NCBI GenBank assembly: GCA_031292035.1
Contig: JARLHX010000196.1
Coordinates: forward strand, 1-30,443
Length of the DNA: 30,443 nucleotides
Reading direction: 5' to 3'
From: Negativicutes bacterium
Lineage (GTDB): Bacteria; Bacillota_C; Negativicutes; Sporomusales_B; JARLHX01
Shown one piece after another: positions 1 through 6,700 of this stretch; positions within the stretch are counted from its first letter, which is position 1, and every line of letters begins with the position of its first letter. Both the position numbers and the translations under genes were made by a program. The notes beneath the pieces were generated by a model. It was not told where the DNA came from. It was given only the letters and a program-made list of their open reading frames with translations, and ran no database searches.

Positions 1-125
1 GGAGCAGCCACCGCAAGATTGGAGCGATCGAGATAGTTGATAAAGGTTGCCAGACAAACTAAGAAGAGAATAAACCATCGGGCATTCGTAGTTTTTACCA
101 TCGGGGACACCGGCTGAGTAATCAT
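1..125 (-). CDS. MFS transporter, N-terminal part (cut by left edge)
   Basis: The first 41 codons of a gene that continues off the left edge. The start is ATG at 125-123, preceded by an AAGGAG-type ribosome binding site at about 131-137. The reading begins MITQPVSPMVKTTNARWF and runs into a hydrophobic helix (about residues 17-30) ending in INYLDRSNLAVAA. A Y-L-D-R motif at the end of the first helix is typical of the anion:cation symporter (ACS) branch of the major facilitator superfamily, which carries hexuronates, glucarate, galactonate and related organic acids. The substrate cannot be told from this fragment. It lies 246 bases downstream of aroK on the same strand. The family call rests on one helix and its motif. 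Confidence 0.75.
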   Translation of the reverse strand, partial: MITQPVSPMVKTTNARWFILFLVCLATFINYLDRSNLAVAA

Positions 126-371
126 TGAATGGCTCCTTCTCTTATCAAATGGCATCCAGGGGCTGAAAGCGCAGGCTGCGACTCTCGGAGAGAATCTTTC
201 AGGCACTCGGAGTCGTTTGCTGCCCAGACACTAATTAGAATGATTCCACTAACTCAGCGAAAAACCTGGGACGAAAAAACATTTTTCCCTTTTCCCGGTT
301 AGATACGCAACCACCTGTTCGCTGGTCAGCAGCGCATTTTCATCCAGAAAAACCTACAGGCGCTGGCAACC
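126..371. other. Gap between aroK and the MFS gene, with a possible gene relic
   Basis: No complete gene is seen. On the minus strand, 353-249 is an open frame of 34 codons without any start codon, directly after an in-frame stop. It reads protein-like at first (VFLDENALLTSEQVVAYLTG) and then degenerates into a phenylalanine-rich tail. It may be the eroded end of a lost gene, but no family is recognised. A CGACTC/GAGTCG inverted repeat near 178-214 has no T-tract and is not called a terminator. Confidence 0.25.
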
Positions 372-881
372 CTATTCCATCATTTCAAAATAGCCGATAA
401 TTTTCTCTGCTACCTCCCCAGGCGTCAAAGCACTTGTATCGACACGAAAGTCGGCCAATTGGTAGCGGCTCGCCCGTTCCACCAGTAATTTTGCGACAAG
501 CTCTTCTTTGTTCGGCGCATTCAGCAGTGGGCGGGTAGCATCCAGGCCGACCCGGTTGATAATCACATCGACATTGGCTTCGAGGCAGACCATAACTCCA
601 TGATTTTTTAGGTTATCGACATTTTCGGGGGATAATACGGCGCCGCCGCCGGTAGCCACCACCGCATTCCGGTCAGGTAAATACTCTTTGATCACCAGTC
701 GCTCTTGCTGGCGGAAAAAGGCCTCGCCTTGCAGCTTGAAGATCTCACTGACCGGCATGCCGCAATTGGCTTCAATCTTTCGATCCACATCGACAAATGG
801 ACAATTTAATCGTTGGGCTAACTCCTTCCCGACGGTGGTTTTCCCGGTACCCATGAAACCTACCAAAACGATGTTTTTCAT
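372..881 (-). CDS. aroK: Shikimate kinase
   Basis: Phosphorylates shikimate at the 3-hydroxyl with ATP, the fifth step of the chorismate pathway, in the cytoplasm. The 169-residue product has the family's usual length. It shows a Walker A motif GFMGTGKTT (residues 8-16), the shikimate-binding Asp pair in FVDVD (31 and 33), Arg57 in FFRQQE, the glycine triplet GGG (78-80) that contacts shikimate, and RPLL (117-120) in the lid. The start chosen is ATG at 881-879, five bases after GAGGAGGG. A GTG 15 bases upstream is open but lies inside that ribosome binding site. The gene stands alone behind a T-box leader, so its expression should follow tRNA charging. aroK and aroL are not distinguished here. 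Confidence 0.95.
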   Translation of the reverse strand: MKNIVLVGFMGTGKTTVGKELAQRLNCPFVDVDRKIEANCGMPVSEIFKLQGEAFFRQQERLVIKEYLPDRNAVVATGGGAVLSPENVDNLKNHGVMVCLEANVDVIINRVGLDATRPLLNAPNKEELVAKLLVERASRYQLADFRVDTSALTPGEVAEKIIGYFEMME

Positions 882-917
882 ATGGTCCCTCCTCACATTT
901 CCTCCGGTGCTGAAAAT

Positions 918-954
918 ACAAAAAATCCCGTCCCTTAATAGGGACGAGATTTTA
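918..954 (-). terminator. T-box intrinsic terminator before aroK
   Basis: On the minus strand a hairpin with arms close to AAATCTCGTCCC and GGGACGGGATTT and a TATTAA loop is followed by TTTTTTG. It immediately follows the T-box sequence and lies about 40 bases before the aroK start, as expected for the competing terminator. Confidence 0.9.
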
Positions 955-1202
955 CTCCCGTGTTACCACCCAGCTTGTATTTCTACCACTTCAGATACGG
1001 AAGCAAACCTGCTTCGATATCCTATCCCAATAACGGCGGCAGCCGGCATCACCTACTCTGCGCAGATAAAATACCTGCGATTTCAGTTTGCAACTCAGGG
1101 GCGTACTTCACTGCGCGCCATCGTCCGGTTTCCACCAACCACCGGCTCTCTGTGCGACCACACACACTTACTCTTCCCCGTCATCGTCTTTCAATATTCC
1201 TT
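918..1202 (-). promoter_or_regulatory. T-box leader of aroK, probable tyrosine specifier
   Basis: Read on the minus strand, the leader shows the conserved T-box landmarks in order: GAAGAGTAAG (AGTA bulge of stem I), AGAGAGCCGG followed by GGTTGGTGGAAACCGG (apical part of stem I), a specifier loop GAAGTACGCCCC, and the T-box sequence TGGGTGGTAACACGGG (972-957), followed by a terminator. In the specifier loop TAC (1105-1103) sits before a purine and the CCCC strand that pairs with GGGG on the other side, so tyrosine is the best reading. Uncharged tRNA-Tyr would stabilise the antiterminator and raise aroK expression. The T-box class is secure; the specifier is an inference from the loop alignment. 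Confidence 0.9.
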
Positions 1203-1208
1203 TTGATT

Positions 1209-1237
1209 ATTGTAGCAATTGGAATTGTATTTGTCAA
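1209..1237 (-). promoter_or_regulatory. Promoter of the aroK T-box transcript
   Basis: On the minus strand TTGACA (1237-1232), a 17-base spacer and TACAAT (1214-1209) make a near-consensus housekeeping promoter. Transcription would begin near 1202, just ahead of stem I of the T-box. The promoter begins about 20 bases beyond the stop of the transaldolase gene, so aroK does not depend on that gene's transcript. Confidence 0.85.
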
Positions 1238-1259
1238 TGAAGCCAAGCAAAAATCGCGA

Positions 1260-2339
1260 TCACTTGACGGTAATCATAACCCCCCGGATGATGGCGATTA
1301 ACTCGTCATAACCGCCCAGGAACTGCAGCAGCGTTCTCGATGTTGCGCCAAAGGTGTCGAATTCTTCTACAGTCATGCCATCTGGCTGAAAGGCTTTGGT
1401 GAAATCGGGAATGTGTTTCGCTAACTGGTCGATGATTCGCGGGTCGACAGGTTTATCAATGCGGTTTTCCACCGCGATATCAGCTGCGTTGAACCGTTTG
1501 ATCCAGGTGTGGGGAATGGTTAAGGATACATCGCCGCCGATGAACTCAGACCAATGGTGGTGGCTGCGGAAGGCTGCTCCCAGCAATTGCGTTCTGTACC
1601 CTTTGGCCTGATATATTTTATAGGCGTTTTTCATAACGGCAACCCCGGCCCACTCTAAACTCCCGGGATCGATAATGATACCGTCGCGCTCAACCACTGC
1701 TTTCATCCAGTCGTCTAAACGGCCAACCATAATAGTACATACCGGATGCATCAGCGACGAATCAAGCCCCTCCGCTTCGCGGCGCTTCAGCCCTCTTTCC
1801 ACCGCTTCGGCCACAGCCAGAGCCTGGGGAACGGTAAAGCTAACGGTGGCATTAATGCTGACCCCTCGGTAGGTAGCCTCTTCAAAGGCCTGAATGCCGG
1901 CTTTGGTTGTAGGCATTTTAATTTGCATATTCGGCGCCAATGTATGAAACCGTAGCGCCTGCTGCAGCATCAGTTCGGTATTTCTAAAATTTTTAGTACT
2001 TGTTTGAATCGAAATCCGTCCCTTTTGGCCTTTTGAAGCTTGATAGATTGGCTCCAGCATTTTAGCACCGGCCACAGCCATTTCTTGGTTTAAGGTCCAG
2101 GCTATGTCATCTTCAGTCGCCATCGGCATTGCGCCGATTAGCTCCACAATCCGGTCCTTATAAGAGTTCATTTCTTTCTTGAGAACTTCTTTCACGATGA
2201 CAGGGTTGGTTGTCGCACCCACTGCGCCGTATTCCAGCGCATAGTCAAGTTCAGGCACCGAGCAGGAATCGTTCCAAAAATCTGTCGCGGTCGTACTGGC
2301 CATCTCGTGCAAGGGGCTTTTGTACGCTGCTTTACTCAT
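1260..2339 (-). CDS. Transaldolase family protein (long form)
   Basis: A class I aldolase-type TIM-barrel enzyme that should transfer or release three-carbon dihydroxyacetone units through a Schiff base. Family marks are FWND (21-24, catalytic Asp24), GATTNP (41-46) and QIKMPTTKAG, in which Lys141 aligns with the Schiff-base lysine of transaldolase and fructose-6-phosphate aldolase. At 359 residues it is longer than the 220-residue and 317-residue classical forms. It belongs to a divergent branch often found in sugar-catabolic loci, so the physiological substrate is uncertain. The start has a modest AGGGATGGG ribosome binding site. It stands alone between the terminator at 2561-2601 and the aroK promoter. 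A role supplying erythrose 4-phosphate for the shikimate pathway is only a suggestion from the neighbouring aroK. Confidence 0.8.
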   Translation of the reverse strand: MSKAAYKSPLHEMASTTATDFWNDSCSVPELDYALEYGAVGATTNPVIVKEVLKKEMNSYKDRIVELIGAMPMATEDDIAWTLNQEMAVAGAKMLEPIYQASKGQKGRISIQTSTKNFRNTELMLQQALRFHTLAPNMQIKMPTTKAGIQAFEEATYRGVSINATVSFTVPQALAVAEAVERGLKRREAEGLDSSLMHPVCTIMVGRLDDWMKAVVERDGIIIDPGSLEWAGVAVMKNAYKIYQAKGYRTQLLGAAFRSHHHWSEFIGGDVSLTIPHTWIKRFNAADIAVENRIDKPVDPRIIDQLAKHIPDFTKAFQPDGMTVEEFDTFGATSRTLLQFLGGYDELIAIIRGVMITVK

Positions 2340-2560
2340 TTTTTCCCATCCCTTCAGTTTAGCTTTTATCTGCAGCCTGCCAGCGCATACAAGGCATCGC
2401 GCGCCTGGCCAAAAAATTCAAATCCGCATTTCCGCTTCTTTTCAAAATTCTGTAAGATAGTCTTCCATACATTTTAGCAATTCACCTGCCTAGTCCGGAA
2501 GATTGTCAACTCATTTTAAATAGAATGCGCGATGACTAAGACAGCTTAGAGAGCTTATAC
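2340..2560. other. Upstream region of the transaldolase gene
   Basis: No complete gene is seen. On the minus strand a frame ending with the stop at 2366-2368 reads about 35 codons without a start (its last part is CGFEFFGQARDALYALAGCR), which may be a relic. A TTGACA is present on the minus strand near 2499-2504, but no -10 hexamer stands at a normal distance, so the transaldolase promoter is not located with confidence. Confidence 0.25.
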
Positions 2561-2601
2561 AAAAAGCCCCTGGAGCAGCAAGAATTGCCGTTCCAGGGGC
2601 T
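2561..2601 (-). terminator. Terminator of the citrate-lyase operon
   Basis: Perfect 10-base arms AGCCCCTGGA and TCCAGGGGCT (2565-2574 and 2592-2601) enclose a 17-base loop. On the minus strand the hairpin is followed by TTTTTG. It lies downstream of the RraA-family gene and closes the long minus-strand operon. Confidence 0.85.
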
Positions 2602-2612
2602 AAGCTTTTATG

Positions 2613-2729
2613 CTATTTCCACATCACTTTTTTGCCTTCCAGACTTGTCTTTGATCCGGCTTCGGTCAGCAAGGCCATTGATGTCGACCATCGCCTGGGC
2701 CTCGAGGTACATCCTTCAAAGACTCGCAT
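2613..2729 (-). pseudogene. 38-codon open frame after the RraA gene, probable gene relic
   Basis: Starts with ATG 17 bases after the RraA stop, behind a weak AAGGGAAG ribosome binding site, and ends 11 bases before the operon terminator. The second half (SMALLTEAGSKTSLEGKKV) reads like a normal soluble protein C-terminus, while the first half is arginine-rich. A second frame over the same bases reads MYLEAQAMVDING before running out, which would join sensibly to the protein-like half after a one-base shift. That pattern suggests the frameshifted tail of a larger gene. A genuine small peptide cannot be excluded, and no family is assigned. Confidence 0.3.
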
Positions 2730-2746
2730 GACATTACTTCCCTTGT

Positions 2747-3439
2747 TTATTTATAAACATCGTCAATAATTTCGCAGCCCATCTTCTGGAGGGCCTCCAA
2801 GGTATATTTTGACCGGTTCCAGGTACCGTTGGCGATGGCTTCCCTGGTTGCCAGTTCTTGTTTGAGCTTGGCTTTGGCTTTTTCCAGCACCGCAGGAGCG
2901 TCTTTGGCTTTGATGACAACCACGCCATCGGCGTCCCCGACAATGATATCGCCGGGATTGACGGTGATTCCGCCGCAACAAATCGGGACATTAATCTCGC
3001 CGGGGCCGTCCTTATAAGGTCCGTTGGGCTGAACACTGGCGGCGTATACCGGGAATTTCATCTGGCTCAAGGTTTCTACATCCCGCACTGCGCCGTCGAT
3101 TACCATGCCGGCAATCCCTCTTCTTTCCGCCCAAAGCATCATATTCTCACCGATCAGGGAGTTGGCTGAGTCGCCTTGGTCGTCAACAATGATTACCTCG
3201 CCCGGCTGCGCCATATCGATGGCGGCATGAAGCATTAAATTGTCGCCAACCCGGGCTTTTACGGTAAAAGCGGTGCCCAGCAAAGGGGTGCTGTTTAAGG
3301 GTCTGATGCGGGCATCCACGCAGCTCAGGCGGTTCATCTCATCGGCAATATTGGCGACAGGCAGTCCTTTGAACTGCTCCACCAATTCCTTGTCGGGGCG
3401 ATTAATCTTGGTGTAAACTCTAAATCCAACGTTTGACAT
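2747..3439 (-). CDS. RraA-family aldolase/oxaloacetate decarboxylase
   Basis: A 230-residue member of the RraA / 4-hydroxy-4-methyl-2-oxoglutarate (HMG) aldolase family, cytoplasmic, metal-dependent class II pyruvate aldolases that also decarboxylate oxaloacetate. The signature is the Gly-about 20 residues-Arg-Asp motif, seen as GENMMLW starting at 97 and AVRDVE with Arg119-Asp120. A good GGAGG site precedes the ATG. It is the last complete gene of the citrate-lyase operon, 55 bases after a DASS transporter. In that setting oxaloacetate from a citrate lyase is a plausible substrate, giving pyruvate and CO2. HMG or a related substituted 2-oxoacid is equally possible. A role as an RNase E inhibitor is unlikely in this context. 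Confidence 0.85.
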   Translation of the reverse strand: MSNVGFRVYTKINRPDKELVEQFKGLPVANIADEMNRLSCVDARIRPLNSTPLLGTAFTVKARVGDNLMLHAAIDMAQPGEVIIVDDQGDSANSLIGENMMLWAERRGIAGMVIDGAVRDVETLSQMKFPVYAASVQPNGPYKDGPGEINVPICCGGITVNPGDIIVGDADGVVVIKAKDAPAVLEKAKAKLKQELATREAIANGTWNRSKYTLEALQKMGCEIIDDVYK

Positions 3440-3494
3440 GGCAAAATTCCTCCATTTATTTATAATTATTTATTGCCAAGGACTAATTGCCTAC

Positions 3495-4892
3495 TCACCA
3501 CAGTCCTATGAGCTTCCAGTAGGGTATGCTGGCAAAGGTCAGGATAAGGCTGACAGCGGCGATGATCGGCCCCATTTGCCAGAACTTACTGACAGGCACA
3601 TACCCTGTACCCTGGAGAATGACTCCTGCCGAACTGCCGTAATGGGTCATCAGACTGCCATAGCAGTGCGAAAATGCGAGGACCAAGGCTAATGGCAAAA
3701 CCGGGATCTGGGCGATCAAGCCAATGGTGTAAAACACCGGTACCATGGTGGCCACATAGGCGCCACCTGACGCAAAGAAATAACGGATCAGCAAACTGAA
3801 AACCGTGATGATAAAGAGGATGAGCATCGGATCCATGCCGCCGAAGCTGAAGGATGCTTTGATGACCGAGGCCATCCAGATGAAAAACTTTCCTTTGACC
3901 AAGCCTGCCACCAACCCCAGGATACCGCCGTACCAGATCAGCGTATGCCAAGCCTGGTGCTGGTGCATGATATCTTCCCACGTCAAAATACCTGTCACCA
4001 TAATCATACTCATTACACCCAGAGCAACCGCAGTCACGTCAATTTTGGTGATGCTGCCTGTCGTCCAGCCGAGAATGGCAAGCACGAAAAGACTAACCAG
4101 GATTTTTTCTTTGCCAGACATCGGGCCTAATGCCGCCAGCCCCTCGGCCGACAGTTTTTTATTGTCGATTCGTTTTAGTTCGGGAGGATAGAATTTATAC
4201 ACGATATACGGAATCAATAGCAGCATGATCCCGGAGGGAACGATGCTGGCCGCGAACCAGAGGGGCCAGGTCACCTGTACCCCCAGAATGTCATGGGCGA
4301 ATTTGGCGATCAATAAATTGGGCGCTACCCCGGTTAAGGTAAGATATCCTGTCGTCAGGCTAACCTGATAAGCATTTAAAATTAAGTACGATCCAATGCG
4401 GCGGGCCGTGGGGCCAGGGTCGGAATCAAGGGCCTTTGCCACACCGCGGATGATGGGCAGGACAATGCCGCCGGTCCTGGCTGCGTTGGAAGGGGTCACA
4501 AATGCAAGCAGGGCATCGGTAAAGGTCATAACATAACCCAGCCCCAAAGTGGTTTTTCCGAATAAGCCGATTAAGAGATAGGCAACACGCGGCCCCAACC
4601 CTGTTTTGATAAACGAGGCTCCGATCATGAAGGCCGAAAAAATGAGCCAGGGAATCCCCTCTGAATAACCTTCCAGAAAGACGGAGGTTTGCCGAAACAA
4701 AATCGAGCATATCGCTACCGCCGTTATAAAAAGAACCGGTTCGGAAAAGGGCCTGGCGACCAGCCCCACCATAGCGCCGATATAGATTGCAAATAAGTGC
4801 CAGGTGTCTGCCGATAAACCCTGCGGCGTCGGTATCAGGTACAGGCACACCGATACCCCAACCACGATCAAAAGTCTTGCCCATCTTGGCAT
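3495..4892 (-). CDS. DASS (SLC13) anion transporter 1
   Basis: A 465-residue inner-membrane carrier of the divalent anion:sodium symporter family, whose members take up or exchange di- and tricarboxylates, tartrate or sulfate. About a dozen hydrophobic segments are visible. The substrate/sodium hairpin motif reads TPSNAARTGG with Ser-Asn at 135-136, where the second carrier of this operon and most of the family have SNT. A second family motif is LTGVAPNLL. The start follows GAGGAG by a rather long 11 bases. It lies between the HD-domain gene (57-base gap) and the RraA gene (55-base gap). Alignment by eye shows it is a paralogue of the carrier at 6701-8101. Substrate inferred from context: a citrate-like or related organic acid. 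Confidence 0.88.
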   Translation of the reverse strand: MPRWARLLIVVGVSVCLYLIPTPQGLSADTWHLFAIYIGAMVGLVARPFSEPVLFITAVAICSILFRQTSVFLEGYSEGIPWLIFSAFMIGASFIKTGLGPRVAYLLIGLFGKTTLGLGYVMTFTDALLAFVTPSNAARTGGIVLPIIRGVAKALDSDPGPTARRIGSYLILNAYQVSLTTGYLTLTGVAPNLLIAKFAHDILGVQVTWPLWFAASIVPSGIMLLLIPYIVYKFYPPELKRIDNKKLSAEGLAALGPMSGKEKILVSLFVLAILGWTTGSITKIDVTAVALGVMSMIMVTGILTWEDIMHQHQAWHTLIWYGGILGLVAGLVKGKFFIWMASVIKASFSFGGMDPMLILFIITVFSLLIRYFFASGGAYVATMVPVFYTIGLIAQIPVLPLALVLAFSHCYGSLMTHYGSSAGVILQGTGYVPVSKFWQMGPIIAAVSLILTFASIPYWKLIGLW

Positions 4893-4949
4893 ACGCTTTC
4901 CATCTCCTCACAATCAAATCTGGGGAACCACTGAAAATATCTATCTAGT

Positions 4950-5507
4950 TTATGCCATGCCGCGGTGGGATTTTATGGCCTCAAAGTTCAATATATCGGC
5001 TTTGTTGATAATAACGGCTTCCGGCGTCCGCAGTGTCCCATCCCCTTCTTTGGCATGATTGGCGATGGTGTGGGCAATTCGCGACGAAATTCCGTTGCGC
5101 ATGGCGATCACTGTGCCGGAGAAGGGGTGCCGGAGATCCTGCCCCATCGCCGATTTGACGTACTTTCCGTCCGACGTTTTGGTATATTCCACCAGCTTGC
5201 CAACATCGTGCAACAGTGCTCCGGCGATCAAAACATCATAGTCGAGAACCGGCGCGTCGAGGCCTTGATACATGGCCACAAATTCGTTGTATATGACGTG
5301 GCACATTCTGGTAACCGCCCGCACATGGACCAGATAAGAGGCCGGGCAATTGGGAATCAGCAAGGTAAACGGGATCTTTTCCATGTCTTCGACTGCCCAT
5401 CCGGCGCTTGTCAGGGCATCGGCGTAAGTATTGACACATGCCTGGCGCAAAGTCTCTTCTTTGATCCAGAGAAACTCGGGAAGGGCCTTCAGTAATTTTT
5501 CCTTCAT
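4950..5507 (-). CDS. HD-domain phosphohydrolase-like protein
   Basis: A 185-residue soluble protein with a single HD domain. The metal ligands visible are a histidine at about 61 or 70, the HD doublet in LLHDVGK (100-101), His151 in NHAKEGDG and Asp171 in NKADILNFE. HD proteins of this kind cleave phosphomonoesters, nucleotides or phosphodiesters; the substrate here is unknown. The start is ATG at 5507-5505, preceded by GGATGGGGTGA, 17 bases after the amidohydrolase stop. A longer reading would overlap that gene and lacks its own ribosome binding site. It is placed between an amidohydrolase and a transporter in a carboxylate operon, where a nucleotide housekeeping role would be odd, so a pathway-specific hydrolase or regulator is possible. 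Confidence 0.75.
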   Translation of the reverse strand: MKEKLLKALPEFLWIKEETLRQACVNTYADALTSAGWAVEDMEKIPFTLLIPNCPASYLVHVRAVTRMCHVIYNEFVAMYQGLDAPVLDYDVLIAGALLHDVGKLVEYTKTSDGKYVKSAMGQDLRHPFSGTVIAMRNGISSRIAHTIANHAKEGDGTLRTPEAVIINKADILNFEAIKSHRGMA

Positions 5508-5524
5508 GTCATTCACCCCATCCT

Positions 5525-6670
5525 TTACATTGAAAAATCGATTTGCCTGTAGGCAATCTTGCCGTCCGCGATGGTGAGCTGGGGAAGGAGCCACTGGTTG
5601 CCGGTGATGCTATTGCCGAAATTGTCTTTGATCGCCACCGGCTTTTCGGCCGGGCGGAAAACCGCCACATCGGCAAAAGCTCCCGGGGCAAGGGTTCCTA
5701 TCTTGCCCCGCCGGCCCATCAGTCGCGCCGGAGTCGACGTGCAGGCGGCAATGACCTGTTCCAGAGCCATCCCCATATTAAGGTATTTCATCATCACATA
5801 GGGCAGGGCGAAGGCAAATTCACCGTAGACTGTCCGGGAGGTTACGTCAGTGCTGATAACGTCAGGGAAAAAGCTTTGCGCCAAGGCCGGTTGGGCTATT
5901 TTGACCGAAAAATGATTTCGGCCGTTGGCGGCGTCAAAAATGATGCCTGCTTTCTGGGCGGCAACCATCGCCGGTCGGACCTTGCCGTCTGGATCCAGGA
6001 TGGTTTCCCCGGTCCCTTGGTGGACATGACAGTAGATATCGCCGGGCCGGAGGAGGGAAACCAATTGCTCGGCCGACACCGGGGGATTGGAGGTATGGAC
6101 CGACACCGGACAGGCAAGGCGCTGGGCGATCGCCACAGCGGCTTCGAGGGGTTTACAGCCGAGGTCCCCGACGATATCCTTGGATTGCCTGATTTTCAGG
6201 CCCAGGAGCTGTCCGGGATAACGGTTGAACAAAGCCTCCATTCCGGCCTCATCATAGTATTTGGGATCGACTTCTTCGTGATAGCGGGAGGTAAGCAGTC
6301 CGGCGGGGCAGACATTCAAAAAACTGAATATCCGCATCCTGCTGGTCGCGACAACCATTCGGTAAAAACTCTCAAAATTGGCGGTCCCGCAGCTTCCTGC
6401 ATCAACCGCGGTGGTAACCCCCATCGGCAAGAGCGATGTATCAGGATAAATACCCATTTCACTGCCCCCGGCGAAGAGATGGGTGTGAAAATCGATCAGC
6501 CCTGGCAGCACCAGGCATCCTTCGGCATCGATGGTCCGCTCCGCCTGTACTGCCTCCCCTTGTGCGGGGCTGACAATTTGATTGCCCTTAATCAGTACTT
6601 CGCCAGGTCCCTTCAGGCCGCGTTCCGGATCAATCACCGTCCCGCCGGCAATTCTTATATCAACATTCAT
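5525..6670 (-). CDS. Amidohydrolase/deacetylase, EF_0837/AHA_3915-like
   Basis: A 381-residue metal-dependent hydrolase of the amidohydrolase superfamily. Metal ligands are visible in the usual order: HTH at 62-64, Lys159 in GLKIRQSK (the candidate carboxylated lysine), His192 in SVHTS, His215/217 in CHVHQG and Asp275 in ISTDVTS. The C-terminal strand GAFADVAVFRP returns to the small beta-sandwich. The nearest recognised group is the EF_0837/AHA_3915 type, related to dihydroorotase and often annotated as deacetylase. A GGGAGAGG site precedes ATG. It sits between the second DASS carrier and the HD gene. Hydrolysis of an amide, N-acyl group or lactone of the imported acid would fit, but no substrate can be named. 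Confidence 0.82.
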   Translation of the reverse strand: MNVDIRIAGGTVIDPERGLKGPGEVLIKGNQIVSPAQGEAVQAERTIDAEGCLVLPGLIDFHTHLFAGGSEMGIYPDTSLLPMGVTTAVDAGSCGTANFESFYRMVVATSRMRIFSFLNVCPAGLLTSRYHEEVDPKYYDEAGMEALFNRYPGQLLGLKIRQSKDIVGDLGCKPLEAAVAIAQRLACPVSVHTSNPPVSAEQLVSLLRPGDIYCHVHQGTGETILDPDGKVRPAMVAAQKAGIIFDAANGRNHFSVKIAQPALAQSFFPDVISTDVTSRTVYGEFAFALPYVMMKYLNMGMALEQVIAACTSTPARLMGRRGKIGTLAPGAFADVAVFRPAEKPVAIKDNFGNSITGNQWLLPQLTIADGKIAYRQIDFSM

Positions 6671-6700
6671 CTTTGAACCTCTCCCATCATCCCGATCTGG

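Noticed and set aside
178..214. CGACTC/GAGTCG inverted repeat after aroK
   Set aside because: A six-base stem with a large loop and no T-run does not make a terminator.
688..1301. Plus-strand open frames across aroK and its leader
   Set aside because: They lie opposite aroK and the T-box leader, have no ribosome binding sites and resemble no protein.
5543..6676. 377-codon plus-strand frame opposite the amidohydrolase gene
   Set aside because: It is the antisense shadow of a gene with clear catalytic motifs; the translation has no recognisable domain.
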